Below are positions 34,548 through 42,986 of a stretch of DNA of 64,000 nt, piece after piece; the stretch's first letter is position 1; the number at the start of each line of letters is the position of its first letter. The position numbers were made by a program, and so were the translations under genes. Source of the stretch: Anaerolineae bacterium (lineage in GTDB: Bacteria; Chloroflexota; Anaerolineae; Aggregatilineales; Phototrophicaceae); assembly GCA_022822305.1 (NCBI GenBank), contig JAJEBY010000011.1, positions 62,001 through 126,000 on the forward strand, read 5' to 3'. Under the pieces are notes generated by a model. That model was not told where the DNA came from. It searched no databases and saw nothing but the letters and a program-made list of their open reading frames with translations.

Positions 34548-35216
34548 ATGAGATTCCAGGCTGTAATATTTGATATGGACGGTTTGCTGGTGGATTCGGA
34601 ACCGGTGTGGTATGAAGTCGAAAAAGAAATGATCGAGTCTTCTGGATACCGTTACGCGGATGATGTACGCGAGCAAACCATCGGCGTGCGCGTCGATGAA
34701 TTCGCCGAAATCATCCACCGGCATTATCCGCGCGTCGGCGATTCGCCGGGGGCTATCATCGATGAAATCTCAACGCGCGTGCTTGGGCTGCCGAGGGAGA
34801 AAGTGCCGCCTCGTCCCGGCGCGGAGGAGGCGCTGCGATACGTGGCCGAGCGCAGGATTCCCAGGGCGATCGCATCGAGCTCGACTCAGGACGTCATCGA
34901 GCATTTTGTGCGTTTGCAGGGATGGGACGAGTTGATCCCTCTGCGCTTCTCGGCGGAATTCATGGCGCGGGGCAAGCCGGCGCCGGATATCTATCTGCAC
35001 GCGGCGCGGCAAATCGGCATCGCTCCGGACAACTGCCTGGCTTTGGAAGACAGCGTGGCCGGCACGCAAGCGGCCATCGCGGCCGGCATGACCTGCTTCA
35101 CCGTGCCTGATCTGTCGCACTCCAGTTTATCCGATTTCGCCGGCATCAATGACAGGCTATACGAGAGTCTGTTTGACGTGCTGGAAGCCTTTGACCGCGA
35201 GGGATTTCTCACTTGA
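34548..35216 (+). CDS. HAD-family sugar phosphatase / beta-phosphoglucomutase-like protein
   Basis: A 222-residue HAD protein with an alpha-helical cap. Motif I is FDMDGLLVDSEPVW (D9, D11), the Thr/Ser motif is IASSSTQDV, and motif III reads CLALEDSVAGTQAA with a GKPAPDIYL Lys before it. It resembles YniC/2-deoxyglucose-6-phosphatase and beta-phosphoglucomutase; the choice cannot be settled by reading. It overlaps the serA start by four bases (TTGA), so translation is coupled. Confidence 0.87.
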   Translation: MRFQAVIFDMDGLLVDSEPVWYEVEKEMIESSGYRYADDVREQTIGVRVDEFAEIIHRHYPRVGDSPGAIIDEISTRVLGLPREKVPPRPGAEEALRYVAERRIPRAIASSSTQDVIEHFVRLQGWDELIPLRFSAEFMARGKPAPDIYLHAARQIGIAPDNCLALEDSVAGTQAAIAAGMTCFTVPDLSHSSLSDFAGINDRLYESLFDVLEAFDREGFLT

Positions 35217-36808
35217 GTCAATCGCGCGTCGTGGTCGCCACGGACCTAACTCCGGAGAGTATTGCCCTGCTGGAAGCGAGGGAGGATTTCACCGTCGACA
35301 TCGTGCCGCCAAAGACTTCCAAAGTGCGGACGGCATTGGCGGACGCGACGGCAATCATTACCCGCTCCGACTTCAAGCTGGATGCGCCGCTGCTGGAGGT
35401 TGCGCCGCGGTTGAAGCTGATCGCGCGCATGTCGGCGGGTTTGACCGGCATCGATATCGAATACGCCACCGAGCGCGGCATCCTGGTGATGAATACGCCG
35501 GGCGTGAGCGCCATCGCCGCCGCCGAACTTACCATCGCGCTGATGCTGGCATTGAGCCGGAATCTGCCGGAGGTACACGAAAGCCTGCGCGAGGGCTGGT
35601 GGCTCTTTGACAGGCGGCAGCATGTCGGCGCGCAGCTGCGCGGCAAGACCGTTGGCATCATCGGTTTGGGCAGAGTCGGCCAACGCGTCGCGCATCTGTG
35701 CCTGGCATTTGGCATGAAGGCTCTGGCCTTCGATCCTTATCTGCGCGAAGAGCAGGTGAGCGACCGCCGGATTGAGCTGGTGGGATTGCAAGAACTGCTG
35801 AGCGCATCCGATTATGTCAGTATGCATGTGCCGGCCACAAATGAGACTCGGGATTTCTTCAACGCGGAAACATTGGCGCAGATGAAGCGCGGCGCCCGTT
35901 TCATCAATACTTCGCACGGCGGCATCATCAAAGAAGCGCTGCTGGCGGAAGCACTGAAGTCGGGACAGCTGGGGGGTGTGGCGCTGGATGTCTGGAATGA
36001 GGAACCGCCCTTCAAGAGTCCGCTGATCGGATTGGACAAGGTGATTCACACGCCGCATATCGGCGACAACACGGCCGAGGCGCGGCAAGACCTGTCGATC
36101 CAGATCGTCAAACAGGTTATCGACGCGCTGGATGATCGCGATTATCGTCATGTGGTCAATTTGCCGCTGCTGCCGGGCGTGAACTATCAGGAAATTCGAC
36201 CCTATATGCAATTAGCGGAGAGCATCGGCAGCTTGCAGCACGTGCTGGCGCGCGCGCCGATCAGCCGCATTGCCATCGAAATCATCGGCGATGATATGAA
36301 CGGAATGATCAAGCCGATGACGGTGGGCATCCTAAAGGGACTGCTCACGCCGATACATGGCGCAAAAGTGAGTTATGTCAACGCGCCGATCCTGGCGGCG
36401 GAGCATGGTTGGCAGATCACGCAAGCCAAGGGCATCAAGATCAGCGAATACAGCAATGTCATCACCTGCCAGGCGACGCTTGAAGACGGCGAAGAAATCA
36501 GCATCGCCGGCGCGCTGCTCGATCGACAAAAGCCATACATCCTGCAGATCAACAGTTATCGCATCCACTTTGAGCCGCGCGGACATTTGTTAATCATGGG
36601 CAGTTATGACCAGCCGGGCGTGATCGGCCGGGTCGGTACTTTGATGGCGGATAACGACGTCAATATCGCCAGCTGGCATACCGGGCGCGCCGAGCCGGGC
36701 GGGCACACGTTGACGGTGCTCAACTTCGATGACGCGCTGCCTGATGCGCTGATGGAGACGCTGCGGCGGCAGGATTTTATCCGCCACGTGCATCAGCTAA
36801 GAATCTGA
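35213..36808 (+). CDS. serA: D-3-phosphoglycerate dehydrogenase
   Basis: A 531-residue cytosolic enzyme for the first step of serine biosynthesis, of the long type: catalytic and NAD-binding domains (GIIGLGRVGQRVA), an intervening domain (about 320-450) and a C-terminal ACT domain (about 455-531) with GSYDQPGVIGRVG for serine feedback. VALDVWNEEPP and HTPHIGDNTAEA contain the active-site Glu and His. The start is TTG at 35213, overlapping the TGA of the preceding gene, with GAGGG about 8 nt upstream. serB, HAD and serA form a compact operon; serC is not seen. Confidence 0.93.
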   Translation: MSQSRVVVATDLTPESIALLEAREDFTVDIVPPKTSKVRTALADATAIITRSDFKLDAPLLEVAPRLKLIARMSAGLTGIDIEYATERGILVMNTPGVSAIAAAELTIALMLALSRNLPEVHESLREGWWLFDRRQHVGAQLRGKTVGIIGLGRVGQRVAHLCLAFGMKALAFDPYLREEQVSDRRIELVGLQELLSASDYVSMHVPATNETRDFFNAETLAQMKRGARFINTSHGGIIKEALLAEALKSGQLGGVALDVWNEEPPFKSPLIGLDKVIHTPHIGDNTAEARQDLSIQIVKQVIDALDDRDYRHVVNLPLLPGVNYQEIRPYMQLAESIGSLQHVLARAPISRIAIEIIGDDMNGMIKPMTVGILKGLLTPIHGAKVSYVNAPILAAEHGWQITQAKGIKISEYSNVITCQATLEDGEEISIAGALLDRQKPYILQINSYRIHFEPRGHLLIMGSYDQPGVIGRVGTLMADNDVNIASWHTGRAEPGGHTLTVLNFDDALPDALMETLRRQDFIRHVHQLRI

Positions 36809-36819
36809 CCCGCGCTGTA

Positions 36820-36828
36820 TGCTATAAT
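36820..36828 (+). promoter_or_regulatory. Extended -10 promoter element before the MNT gene
   Basis: TGCTATAAT, an extended -10 box, ends 28 bp before the ATG of the nucleotidyltransferase gene. No convincing -35 is visible, which is usual for extended -10 promoters. Confidence 0.55.
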
Positions 36829-36856
36829 TGCTGCGACAAAGATCATTGGTAACGAC

Positions 36857-37171
36857 ATGGTTCTTGAATCGAAATTTGAGTTGCCACTCGACGCCATCCG
36901 CGAGTATTGCGCGAGACAACCCATTAGGCGCTTGTCCATATTCGGGTCAGCGCTTCATGGAAATATGGGGCCCGACAGCGATGTCGACTTGCTGGTGGAA
37001 TACATGGCTGATAGTCAGGTCGGTTTGGCTTTCTTTCAACATATGGTCGATCTCAGTGAGATTATCGGGCGGGAAGTTGACTTGCGAACACCTGAGGATT
37101 TGAGTCGATTTTTCCGTGAGGCTGTCTGCGAACAAGCGAGACCAATCTTTGAAAGCCAGCAGAGAGAATGA
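36857..37171 (+). CDS. MNT-type nucleotidyltransferase antitoxin
   Basis: A 104-residue minimal nucleotidyltransferase of the MntA type. The signature is GSALHGNMGPDSDVDLLVEY (G30-S31, D42 and D44 as metal ligands). In MntA-HepT modules this protein neutralises the HEPN toxin by adding AMP to it. Catalytic residues look intact. The gene has its own extended -10 promoter, and its 3' end overlaps the remains of a hepT-like gene by 23 bp, the normal arrangement for this pair. Because the toxin frame is broken, the antitoxin may now be an orphan. Confidence 0.88.
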   Translation: MVLESKFELPLDAIREYCARQPIRRLSIFGSALHGNMGPDSDVDLLVEYMADSQVGLAFFQHMVDLSEIIGREVDLRTPEDLSRFFREAVCEQARPIFESQQRE

Positions 37172-37520
37172 CCGCATCCGGCTGTGCCACGCTTTGGAAG
37201 CCGCGCAATAGGCTCGGCACTTCGCAGAGGGACATACACGCGCTTCGCTAGCGGAAGACGAAGGCTTGCAACTTATTCTCGCCCGGCTTCTGGAGATTCT
37301 GGGTGAAGCCACAGGTTCCATATCACCTGAGTGTCGCGCAAGGCATCCCGACCTGCCCTGGTCAAGCATGAAAGCCATGCGCAACTGGCTGGCGCACGCT
37401 TACTTCAACATCAATCTCGATACGCTCTGGAACGTAATTTAGGATCATACGCTGCCTCTGATCGCCAAGTTAGAGGCTATTCTCGAGGATGAATTCGGCG
37501 GATGCTCTGCGAATGAGTGA
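37149..37520 (+). pseudogene. Broken HepT-like HEPN toxin (two in-frame TAG codons)
   Basis: From a TTG at 37149 one frame runs 124 codons to TGA at 37518-37520 and reads as a HepT/DUF86 protein, interrupted by TAG at codon 21 (37209-37211) and TAG at codon 98 (37440-37442). Recognisable parts are LILARLLEILGEA (42-54), ARHPDLPWSSMKAMRNWLAH (64-83) with the HEPN ribonuclease motif R78-x4-H83, and YFNINLDTLW. The frame is otherwise without shifts. Both stops could arise by single changes from CAG or similar codons. TAG is a normal stop here (ftsZ ends in it), so recoding is unlikely. Confidence 0.85.
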
Positions 37521-37529
37521 CGGACGTTC

Positions 37530-39422
37530 TCAGTCTAGATGACTCTTAATAGCCAAGGCCACTTCCTTGTTGATGCCGGTGACGGCTGTCAGTTCGGCGA
37601 TGCTGGCGCCGCGAATGGCATCGATTGAATTCTCGAAGTGTTTGAGCAGCACTTTGCGCCGCTTGGGACCGACGCCGGGCACGGATTCTAGGCGGCTGGC
37701 CAGGCCCATTTTGGTGCGGCGTTTGCGATGGCTGGTGATGGCGAAGCGATGGGCCTCGTCGCGCGCGCGCTGTACCAGATAGAGCGCTTCCCCCCGGCGC
37801 GGCAGTAATATCGGTCCAGATTGATCGGCTACGAAGATCTCTTCAATGCGCTTGGCAAGCGCGGCCAGCGGCACGCGATCTTCCAATTCGAATTCCCGCA
37901 AGACATCCGCAGCGACATTGAGCTGGCCTTTGCCGCCATCAATCAGCAGCAGGTCGGGCAGGAGCCGCCAGGTCTCGTTTTTGTCGGCGCCATCGGGCGT
38001 GAGCGAATCTTCCGATTCGATCGCGTTTTTCCAGCGCAGGAATCTGCGGGTGAGCGCTTCACGCATGGACTGATAGTCATCGGAGCCGCCGTGCGCGACC
38101 GAGCGGATATTGAAGCGGCGGTATTCGCTTTTGCGTGGCACGCCGCGTACGAAAACGACTCGGCTGGCGACGATGGCGGTTCCCTGGGTTGTGCTGATAT
38201 CGAAACACTCGATGCGATTGGGGACGCGCGGCTGCGAAAGCGCCGTCTGCAATTCGCTTAGAGCTTGCTCGTGTTTGGTGGAATCGGCCTCGTATTGCGC
38301 GCGCATCATCTGCAGGCTTTCGAGCGCGTTCTCCTGCGCCAGTTTGATCAACTTGCGTTTGTCGCCACGCTGCGGCACGTGAATCGAGACTCTGGAGCCA
38401 TCGCGTTTGTCGCTCAACCAGCGCTCGAGTATGCGCGCTTCTTCGACTTCGCTGGGCAGGATCAGCTCGCGCGGGATGCTGCTGCTACCGGCATAGAACT
38501 GGCTGATGAATTGTTCCAGCACGACGGCGTCCGATTCGCCTTCGGTATTGTCTACCGTGCGTGAATCGCTGCCGATGAGCTTGCCGTTGCGTATGAACAT
38601 GATCTGCACGGTGGCGTCGCGCTCGTCGCGCGCCAGCGCAATGACATCATGATCGGTCATGTTTTTGCCGACGGCTTTGTGCTTGTTGGTGATGTAATCG
38701 ATCGCCTGCAGCTGGTCGCGAATGGCCGCCGCCCGCTCGAAGCGCAGCGATTCGGAAGCGATCAGCATTTCGTTCATCAGGCGATTTTGCACCGCTTCCG
38801 CCTTGCCGCTGAGCACGTCCATCAGCTCCTGAATCATCTGACGGTATTGGTCGCGATCGACGGCGCCGATGCATGGAGCGTTGCAAAGTTTGATATCGTG
38901 AAAGAGGCAGGCGCGCTCGTCCAGGCCGGTGATCTCGCGGTCACAGGTTAGATAGGGAAAGGCGCGGCGCAGGTCGCTCAAGGTCTTTTGCACCACCCAC
39001 ATTGCCGTATAGGGTCCGAAATAGCGCGAGCCGTCGTTGACGATGCGACGCGTGGTTTCGACCTTGGGAAAGGCGTCGCCCCAACCCACCCGGATGTACG
39101 GATAGCGTTTGTCGTCCTTCAGCTCGATATTGAAGCGCGGTTTGTGCTTTTTGATCAGCGTCTCTTCGAGGATGAGCGCCTTTACCTCGTTTTCGGTGAT
39201 GATGAAGTCGATGTCGTCGACTTCATCGCGCATGCGCAGGGTCTTGGCATTGCCATCGGCAATCGTGGTGAAATAGCTGCGCACGCGGTTGCGCAGGCGC
39301 TTGGCTTTGCCAACGTAGATAATTCTGCCGCGGCGGTTCTTGAGTAGATAGACGCCTGGCTTGGCTGGCAAGTTTTTGAGAATGGTCTCGATGTGTTTGG
39401 GTTTTTGGTATTCCACGACCAT
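37530..39422 (-). CDS. uvrC: Excinuclease ABC subunit C
   Basis: A 630-residue nucleotide-excision repair nuclease. The N-terminal GIY-YIG domain (PGVYLLKN, IIYVGKAKRLRNRV) makes the 3' incision; a UVR motif lies around residue 200; the RNase H-like domain with ECFDIST and DLLLIDGGKGQ makes the 5' incision; the C-terminus has helix-hairpin-helix repeats (VPGVGPKRRKVLLKHF). Length is normal. It is convergent with the broken hepT and divergent from the dcw cluster. The start at 39422 gives MVVEYQ before the domain; a slightly shorter start is possible. Confidence 0.95.
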   Translation of the reverse strand: MVVEYQKPKHIETILKNLPAKPGVYLLKNRRGRIIYVGKAKRLRNRVRSYFTTIADGNAKTLRMRDEVDDIDFIITENEVKALILEETLIKKHKPRFNIELKDDKRYPYIRVGWGDAFPKVETTRRIVNDGSRYFGPYTAMWVVQKTLSDLRRAFPYLTCDREITGLDERACLFHDIKLCNAPCIGAVDRDQYRQMIQELMDVLSGKAEAVQNRLMNEMLIASESLRFERAAAIRDQLQAIDYITNKHKAVGKNMTDHDVIALARDERDATVQIMFIRNGKLIGSDSRTVDNTEGESDAVVLEQFISQFYAGSSSIPRELILPSEVEEARILERWLSDKRDGSRVSIHVPQRGDKRKLIKLAQENALESLQMMRAQYEADSTKHEQALSELQTALSQPRVPNRIECFDISTTQGTAIVASRVVFVRGVPRKSEYRRFNIRSVAHGGSDDYQSMREALTRRFLRWKNAIESEDSLTPDGADKNETWRLLPDLLLIDGGKGQLNVAADVLREFELEDRVPLAALAKRIEEIFVADQSGPILLPRRGEALYLVQRARDEAHRFAITSHRKRRTKMGLASRLESVPGVGPKRRKVLLKHFENSIDAIRGASIAELTAVTGINKEVALAIKSHLD

Positions 39423-39483
39423 TGAAAATGTGGGGCGGATGATTTAGACCGTACTCGATATTCTATCACGATCCGAGGTTTTG

Positions 39484-39508
39484 GTTGAACGGCAGCGCGC
39501 GGTTCAAC
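39484..39508. promoter_or_regulatory. Inverted repeat between uvrC and rsmH
   Basis: GTTGAAC and GTTCAAC form a perfect 7-bp inverted repeat spaced by 11 bp, in the divergent region upstream of uvrC and of the dcw promoter. The half-sites contain GAAC/GTTC, but the spacing is not the 4 bp of Gram-positive LexA boxes. It may be an operator or a small hairpin. Confidence 0.4.
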
Positions 39509-39530
39509 AGGGAATTGCAAGTGACGACTA

Positions 39531-39539
39531 TGCTATACT
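39531..39539 (+). promoter_or_regulatory. Extended -10 promoter element before the dcw cluster
   Basis: TGCTATACT is an extended -10 box 54 bp upstream of the chosen rsmH ATG. TTGCAA lies only 13 bp upstream, too close for a -35. This is the best candidate for the cluster promoter. Confidence 0.55.
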
Positions 39540-39593
39540 GCGATTTCACAGATTCTGTCCATGAGGGTGAGCGTTATCTGCGGCAAATTGACC

Positions 39594-40526
39594 ATGACAC
39601 GGCATATTCCAGTACTCTTGCCACAAGTGTTGGACGCGATCCTGGGAGGCGCGATACCGGTTCGGAGGTTGATTGACGGCACGCTGGGCGCCGGAGGGCA
39701 TTCGCGCGCGCTGCTGGAGGCGGGCGTACAAGAGGCGCTCGCATTTGACCTCGATCCGGTCGCCATCAGCGTCGCCCGCGAACAGCTGGCGGTATACGGC
39801 GATCGCGTCGCCTTCTGCCAAAGCAGCTATCTGCATATGCGCGAGCGGGCTGCCGCGCAAGCGTGGGAGGCGGTCGACGGCATATTGCTGGATTTGGGAT
39901 TGTCGTCGCTGCAGCTGGATGAGACTTCGCGCGGGTTCTCCTTTCGCCATGACGCTCCGCTGGATATGCGCTTTGATCAATCGGCGAATCAGTCCACCGC
40001 GCAAGATCTGGTCAACACACTGGATGAAGAAGCACTTGCCGATATCCTGTTTCGATTGGGCGAAGAGAGCGCCGCCCGCAGGATCGCGCGAGCCATCGTC
40101 AAGGCGCGGCCAATCAGGGGCACGGCCGAGCTGGCCGGTCTTGTTGCCGGCGTCGGTTCAAGCAGACGGGGTTCGGCCCGTATTCATCCCGCTACCAAGG
40201 TTTTCCAAGCATTGCGCATCGCTGTGAACCACGAACTGGATGCCGTCTCCGCGGTCTTGCCAATCGCGGTTGAGCTCTTGCGTCCCGGTGGCAGGCTGGC
40301 GGTGATCACGTTTCACAGTTTGGAAGACCGCATAGTCAAGCGGCGATTCCGCGAAATGGCGACGGCAGTAGAGGCTCCGCCCGGGATGGCTTCGATCGAG
40401 GAGCGCAGGGCGAGGGTGCGGCTGGTCAACAGAAAACCTATTCGACCCGATGCCGGCGAGATTGCCGCCAATCCGCGCTGCCGCAGCGCAAAACTGCGCG
40501 TTGTCGAAAAGCTGGAATGCGCTTGA
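39594..40526 (+). CDS. rsmH: 16S rRNA m4C1402 methyltransferase
   Basis: A 310-residue SAM-dependent methyltransferase (RsmH, formerly MraW) that modifies C1402 of 16S rRNA. HIPVLLPQVLDAI opens the protein, the SAM site is DGTLGAGGHSRALLE, and GILLDLGLSSLQLDE, RGFSFRHDAPLDMRFD and LAVITFHSLEDRIVKRRF are hallmark segments. I chose the ATG at 39594 because it gives the family's usual N-terminus; an ATG at 39561 in the same frame is possible. As in most bacteria it leads the dcw cluster; mraZ is not present upstream. Confidence 0.94.
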   Translation: MTRHIPVLLPQVLDAILGGAIPVRRLIDGTLGAGGHSRALLEAGVQEALAFDLDPVAISVAREQLAVYGDRVAFCQSSYLHMRERAAAQAWEAVDGILLDLGLSSLQLDETSRGFSFRHDAPLDMRFDQSANQSTAQDLVNTLDEEALADILFRLGEESAARRIARAIVKARPIRGTAELAGLVAGVGSSRRGSARIHPATKVFQALRIAVNHELDAVSAVLPIAVELLRPGGRLAVITFHSLEDRIVKRRFREMATAVEAPPGMASIEERRARVRLVNRKPIRPDAGEIAANPRCRSAKLRVVEKLECA

Positions 40527-40736
40527 AGATCTGTTGCGCAATATCGCGTTTTTGATACATTGGAAGAGGGACAGTCACTCGGCGGCAGGCGCCGGATCTA
40601 AAAATGACGCGTCATACAAGTCGGTAGCCTGTACGCGCGAGCCAGGCCGTTCAGCAAAGATACAGGCTGAAAAATCGCGCCAGGCAGCCAGCAGCCGAGC
40701 CGGTCCCGCGCCAAGTTAACCGAGCAGCATTCGACG

Positions 40737-41207
40737 ATGACGCACAATTGGTTTCAGCACACGCTCAGCCGGCGGCGCTTCCATAGTCGCAATCAAGCGG
40801 CGACATTGGCGGTCCTCGGCGTTGCCATCATGTTGGTATTGGGCAGCGTATATCTGTCGCAAGTGGCGTCGTTCGCCATCACCAATCGCGCGATCGAAGA
40901 CCTGATCGCGCAGCGCGACGAACTCAAACACACCAACGATCAGTTGATCGCGGAAGTCGCCCGGTACAGGACAGTGCCACGATTGTTTGCTCGCGCCGAA
41001 GAAATCGGGTTCCGCCCGGCCACCAATCTCGATATTGATTACGTGGTGATTGAGGGATACGCGCCCGACAGCGCTCGCGATTTTGTTGTCGGCGTCGCCA
41101 GCCAGCCCGTCACCAGCGACGCGCCAAGCTATGACCAAACTTTCGCAAGCTGGCTGGAGCAACAGTGGGCGCAAGTGCGCGCGCAACTGAATGCCTTCGG
41201 CAATTGA
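40737..41207 (+). CDS. ftsL: FtsL/DivIC-like division protein
   Basis: A 156-residue bitopic membrane protein. A basic cytoplasmic N-terminus (1-22) is followed by one membrane helix (about 23-44), a coiled-coil-prone segment (52-75) and a polar outer tail. Sequence identity in this family is low, so the call rests on topology and on position between rsmH and ftsI, the normal site of ftsL. FtsL with FtsQ activates the FtsWI synthase at the septum. The tail (from about 95) is longer than in most FtsL. A 210-bp gap with no gene separates it from rsmH. Confidence 0.7.
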   Translation: MTHNWFQHTLSRRRFHSRNQAATLAVLGVAIMLVLGSVYLSQVASFAITNRAIEDLIAQRDELKHTNDQLIAEVARYRTVPRLFARAEEIGFRPATNLDIDYVVIEGYAPDSARDFVVGVASQPVTSDAPSYDQTFASWLEQQWAQVRAQLNAFGN

Positions 41208-41224
41208 TACGAGTACGCCGCATC

Positions 41225-42973
41225 ATGCAAAGACAATCATCCAGGCAAGCTACCATTCAAGCGCGCTTGCCATTCGTGATCATTTTCTTGATTGCGCTTG
41301 CCGCCTACCTGATTGTCAATCTGGCCAATTTCCAGTTCTTTCCACGTTCGGTGCGACAGGAGATGGAACGGCGCGGCAGCGCCATCACCAGCTCGACGCG
41401 CAGAATACCGGCCGAGCGCGGTCTGATTTATGATCGTGACGGCGATCCTATGGCATTCAATGTGCTTCAATATCGCGTCGGGGTCAGTCCCGATTTGGTC
41501 GCCGATCCGGAATCCTTGCGCAAAGAGCTGGCCTTGATCCTGGATGTGGATGAATATGAATTGCTGCGCCGGATCCAGAGCGAAAATGTTTGGGAGTTTC
41601 TAGCCGGACCCGTATCGGCGGAACAGGGTCAGGCGATCGCTGAGCTGGACGCAATCGCCATCGACCTGGAGCGGATTCCGCGTCGGTTTTATCCCCAGGG
41701 ATCGCTGGCCGGGCACGTCATCGGATTTGTCATCGACGAAGATTTGAAAGGCGCGATGGGGGTAGAGGGCGCCTACAACGATACTTTGGCTGGACGGGTA
41801 TTGGATCTCGCGATCAGCAATGTGCCGCTGGGCCTGCCTGAGGACTTGCCGGCCGATCAGCGCGGACAAGATATCGTGCTGACCCTCGACCGCGATGTGC
41901 AGTTTTGGGTCGAATCGGAACTGAGGCACGCCGTTGAGGTATCGGGCGCGTTTCGCGGCACAGTGATTGTGATGGATCCGCGCAATGGCGACATTTTGGC
42001 TATGGCCAACGATCCGACGCTCGATCCCAATCGTTTCCTGGAGATTGAAGATCCCAATCTGCTGCGCAATCCCGCCGTCAACGAGACCTATGAACCCGGA
42101 ACCATTGTGCAGGCGTTGACGATCGCGGGCGCTTTGGAGACCGGCGCTATCGGCCCCTACTGGACGTACAACGACAAAGGCAGCATAAGCACGGGCGGGT
42201 TGACCATTCGCAATCGCAACTTCCAGCAATTCGGCGCCATCGACATCGCCCAGATTCTGGTGCGCTCGGTGAATGTTGGCGCGGCGACTATCGGCCTGGA
42301 AATGGGCGCTGACGACTTCTATAGCATGATGCGCGGATTCGGGCTGGGTCAATCGACCGGCGTTGACCTTTTCGCCGAAGCGAATGGCGAACTCACCGTG
42401 CCCGGCGATACCAATTGGGCGGAGAGCAACGTTGGCCTCAATAGCTTCGGTCAACGCATGCAGGCGACGCCTTTGCAGATCGTCACGGCTTTCGCGGCTA
42501 TTGCCAACGACGGTATAATGCGACAACCGCGGATCGTGCGACAAGCCATCACCGATCAGGGGTTGCAGGAAGCGCAGCCGATCACCATTCGCCGGGTACT
42601 ATCCGCGGAGACCGCCGATTTCGTCACGGATTTGTTGATCCGCACCGTGAACGAAGGTTCACCACAGGCGCTGCTTCCGGGATATGCTATCGCTGGAAAA
42701 CCGGGTACAGCGCGCATTGCGACGGCGCTTGATTATGAGGTAGGACCAAATTCCTCGATCACCACGTTTGTCGGATTTCTGCCGGCCGACGATCCGCGAG
42801 TGGTAGTCATGGTCAAGTTGGATCGGCCGGACGATTATTATGGTCACGAGGTCGCCGCGCCGGTATTTCGCCGCATTGTGGAGCGCCTGGTGATTCTGCT
42901 TGAGATACCTACCGACAGTGTCCGGCAGAGACTGGAAACCTCAGCCGCCGGACGATACGCAGCCAGCGGATAA
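41225..42973 (+). CDS. FtsI/PBP2-like protein with degenerate transpeptidase motifs
   Basis: A 582-residue class B penicillin-binding protein homologue: one N-terminal membrane helix (about 15-35), the dimerisation region with PAERGLIYDRDGDPMAFN, then the transpeptidase-fold domain from about 225. The three active-site motifs are partly lost. SxxK, expected after YEPG, reads T293-I-V-Q296, so both the nucleophile and the general base are replaced. SxN is kept (S348-V-N350). KTG reads K492-P-G494. The frame is intact and the rest of the domain well formed, so this is a conserved but probably non-catalytic protein. It sits in the ftsI position. Start ATG 41225 chosen as it precedes the basic N-terminus. 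Confidence 0.88.
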   Translation: MQRQSSRQATIQARLPFVIIFLIALAAYLIVNLANFQFFPRSVRQEMERRGSAITSSTRRIPAERGLIYDRDGDPMAFNVLQYRVGVSPDLVADPESLRKELALILDVDEYELLRRIQSENVWEFLAGPVSAEQGQAIAELDAIAIDLERIPRRFYPQGSLAGHVIGFVIDEDLKGAMGVEGAYNDTLAGRVLDLAISNVPLGLPEDLPADQRGQDIVLTLDRDVQFWVESELRHAVEVSGAFRGTVIVMDPRNGDILAMANDPTLDPNRFLEIEDPNLLRNPAVNETYEPGTIVQALTIAGALETGAIGPYWTYNDKGSISTGGLTIRNRNFQQFGAIDIAQILVRSVNVGAATIGLEMGADDFYSMMRGFGLGQSTGVDLFAEANGELTVPGDTNWAESNVGLNSFGQRMQATPLQIVTAFAAIANDGIMRQPRIVRQAITDQGLQEAQPITIRRVLSAETADFVTDLLIRTVNEGSPQALLPGYAIAGKPGTARIATALDYEVGPNSSITTFVGFLPADDPRVVVMVKLDRPDDYYGHEVAAPVFRRIVERLVILLEIPTDSVRQRLETSAAGRYAASG

Positions 42974-42986
42974 GGGACTGTAGCGC

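Noticed and set aside
37149-37520. TAG as a reassigned sense codon
   Set aside because: ftsZ (54858-54860) and the PhyH gene (22437-22439) end naturally in TAG, so TAG acts as a stop in this genome.
40527-40736. Open frame through the rsmH-ftsL gap
   Set aside because: It begins inside rsmH, shows no domain or ribosome site and ends before ftsL without a plausible product.
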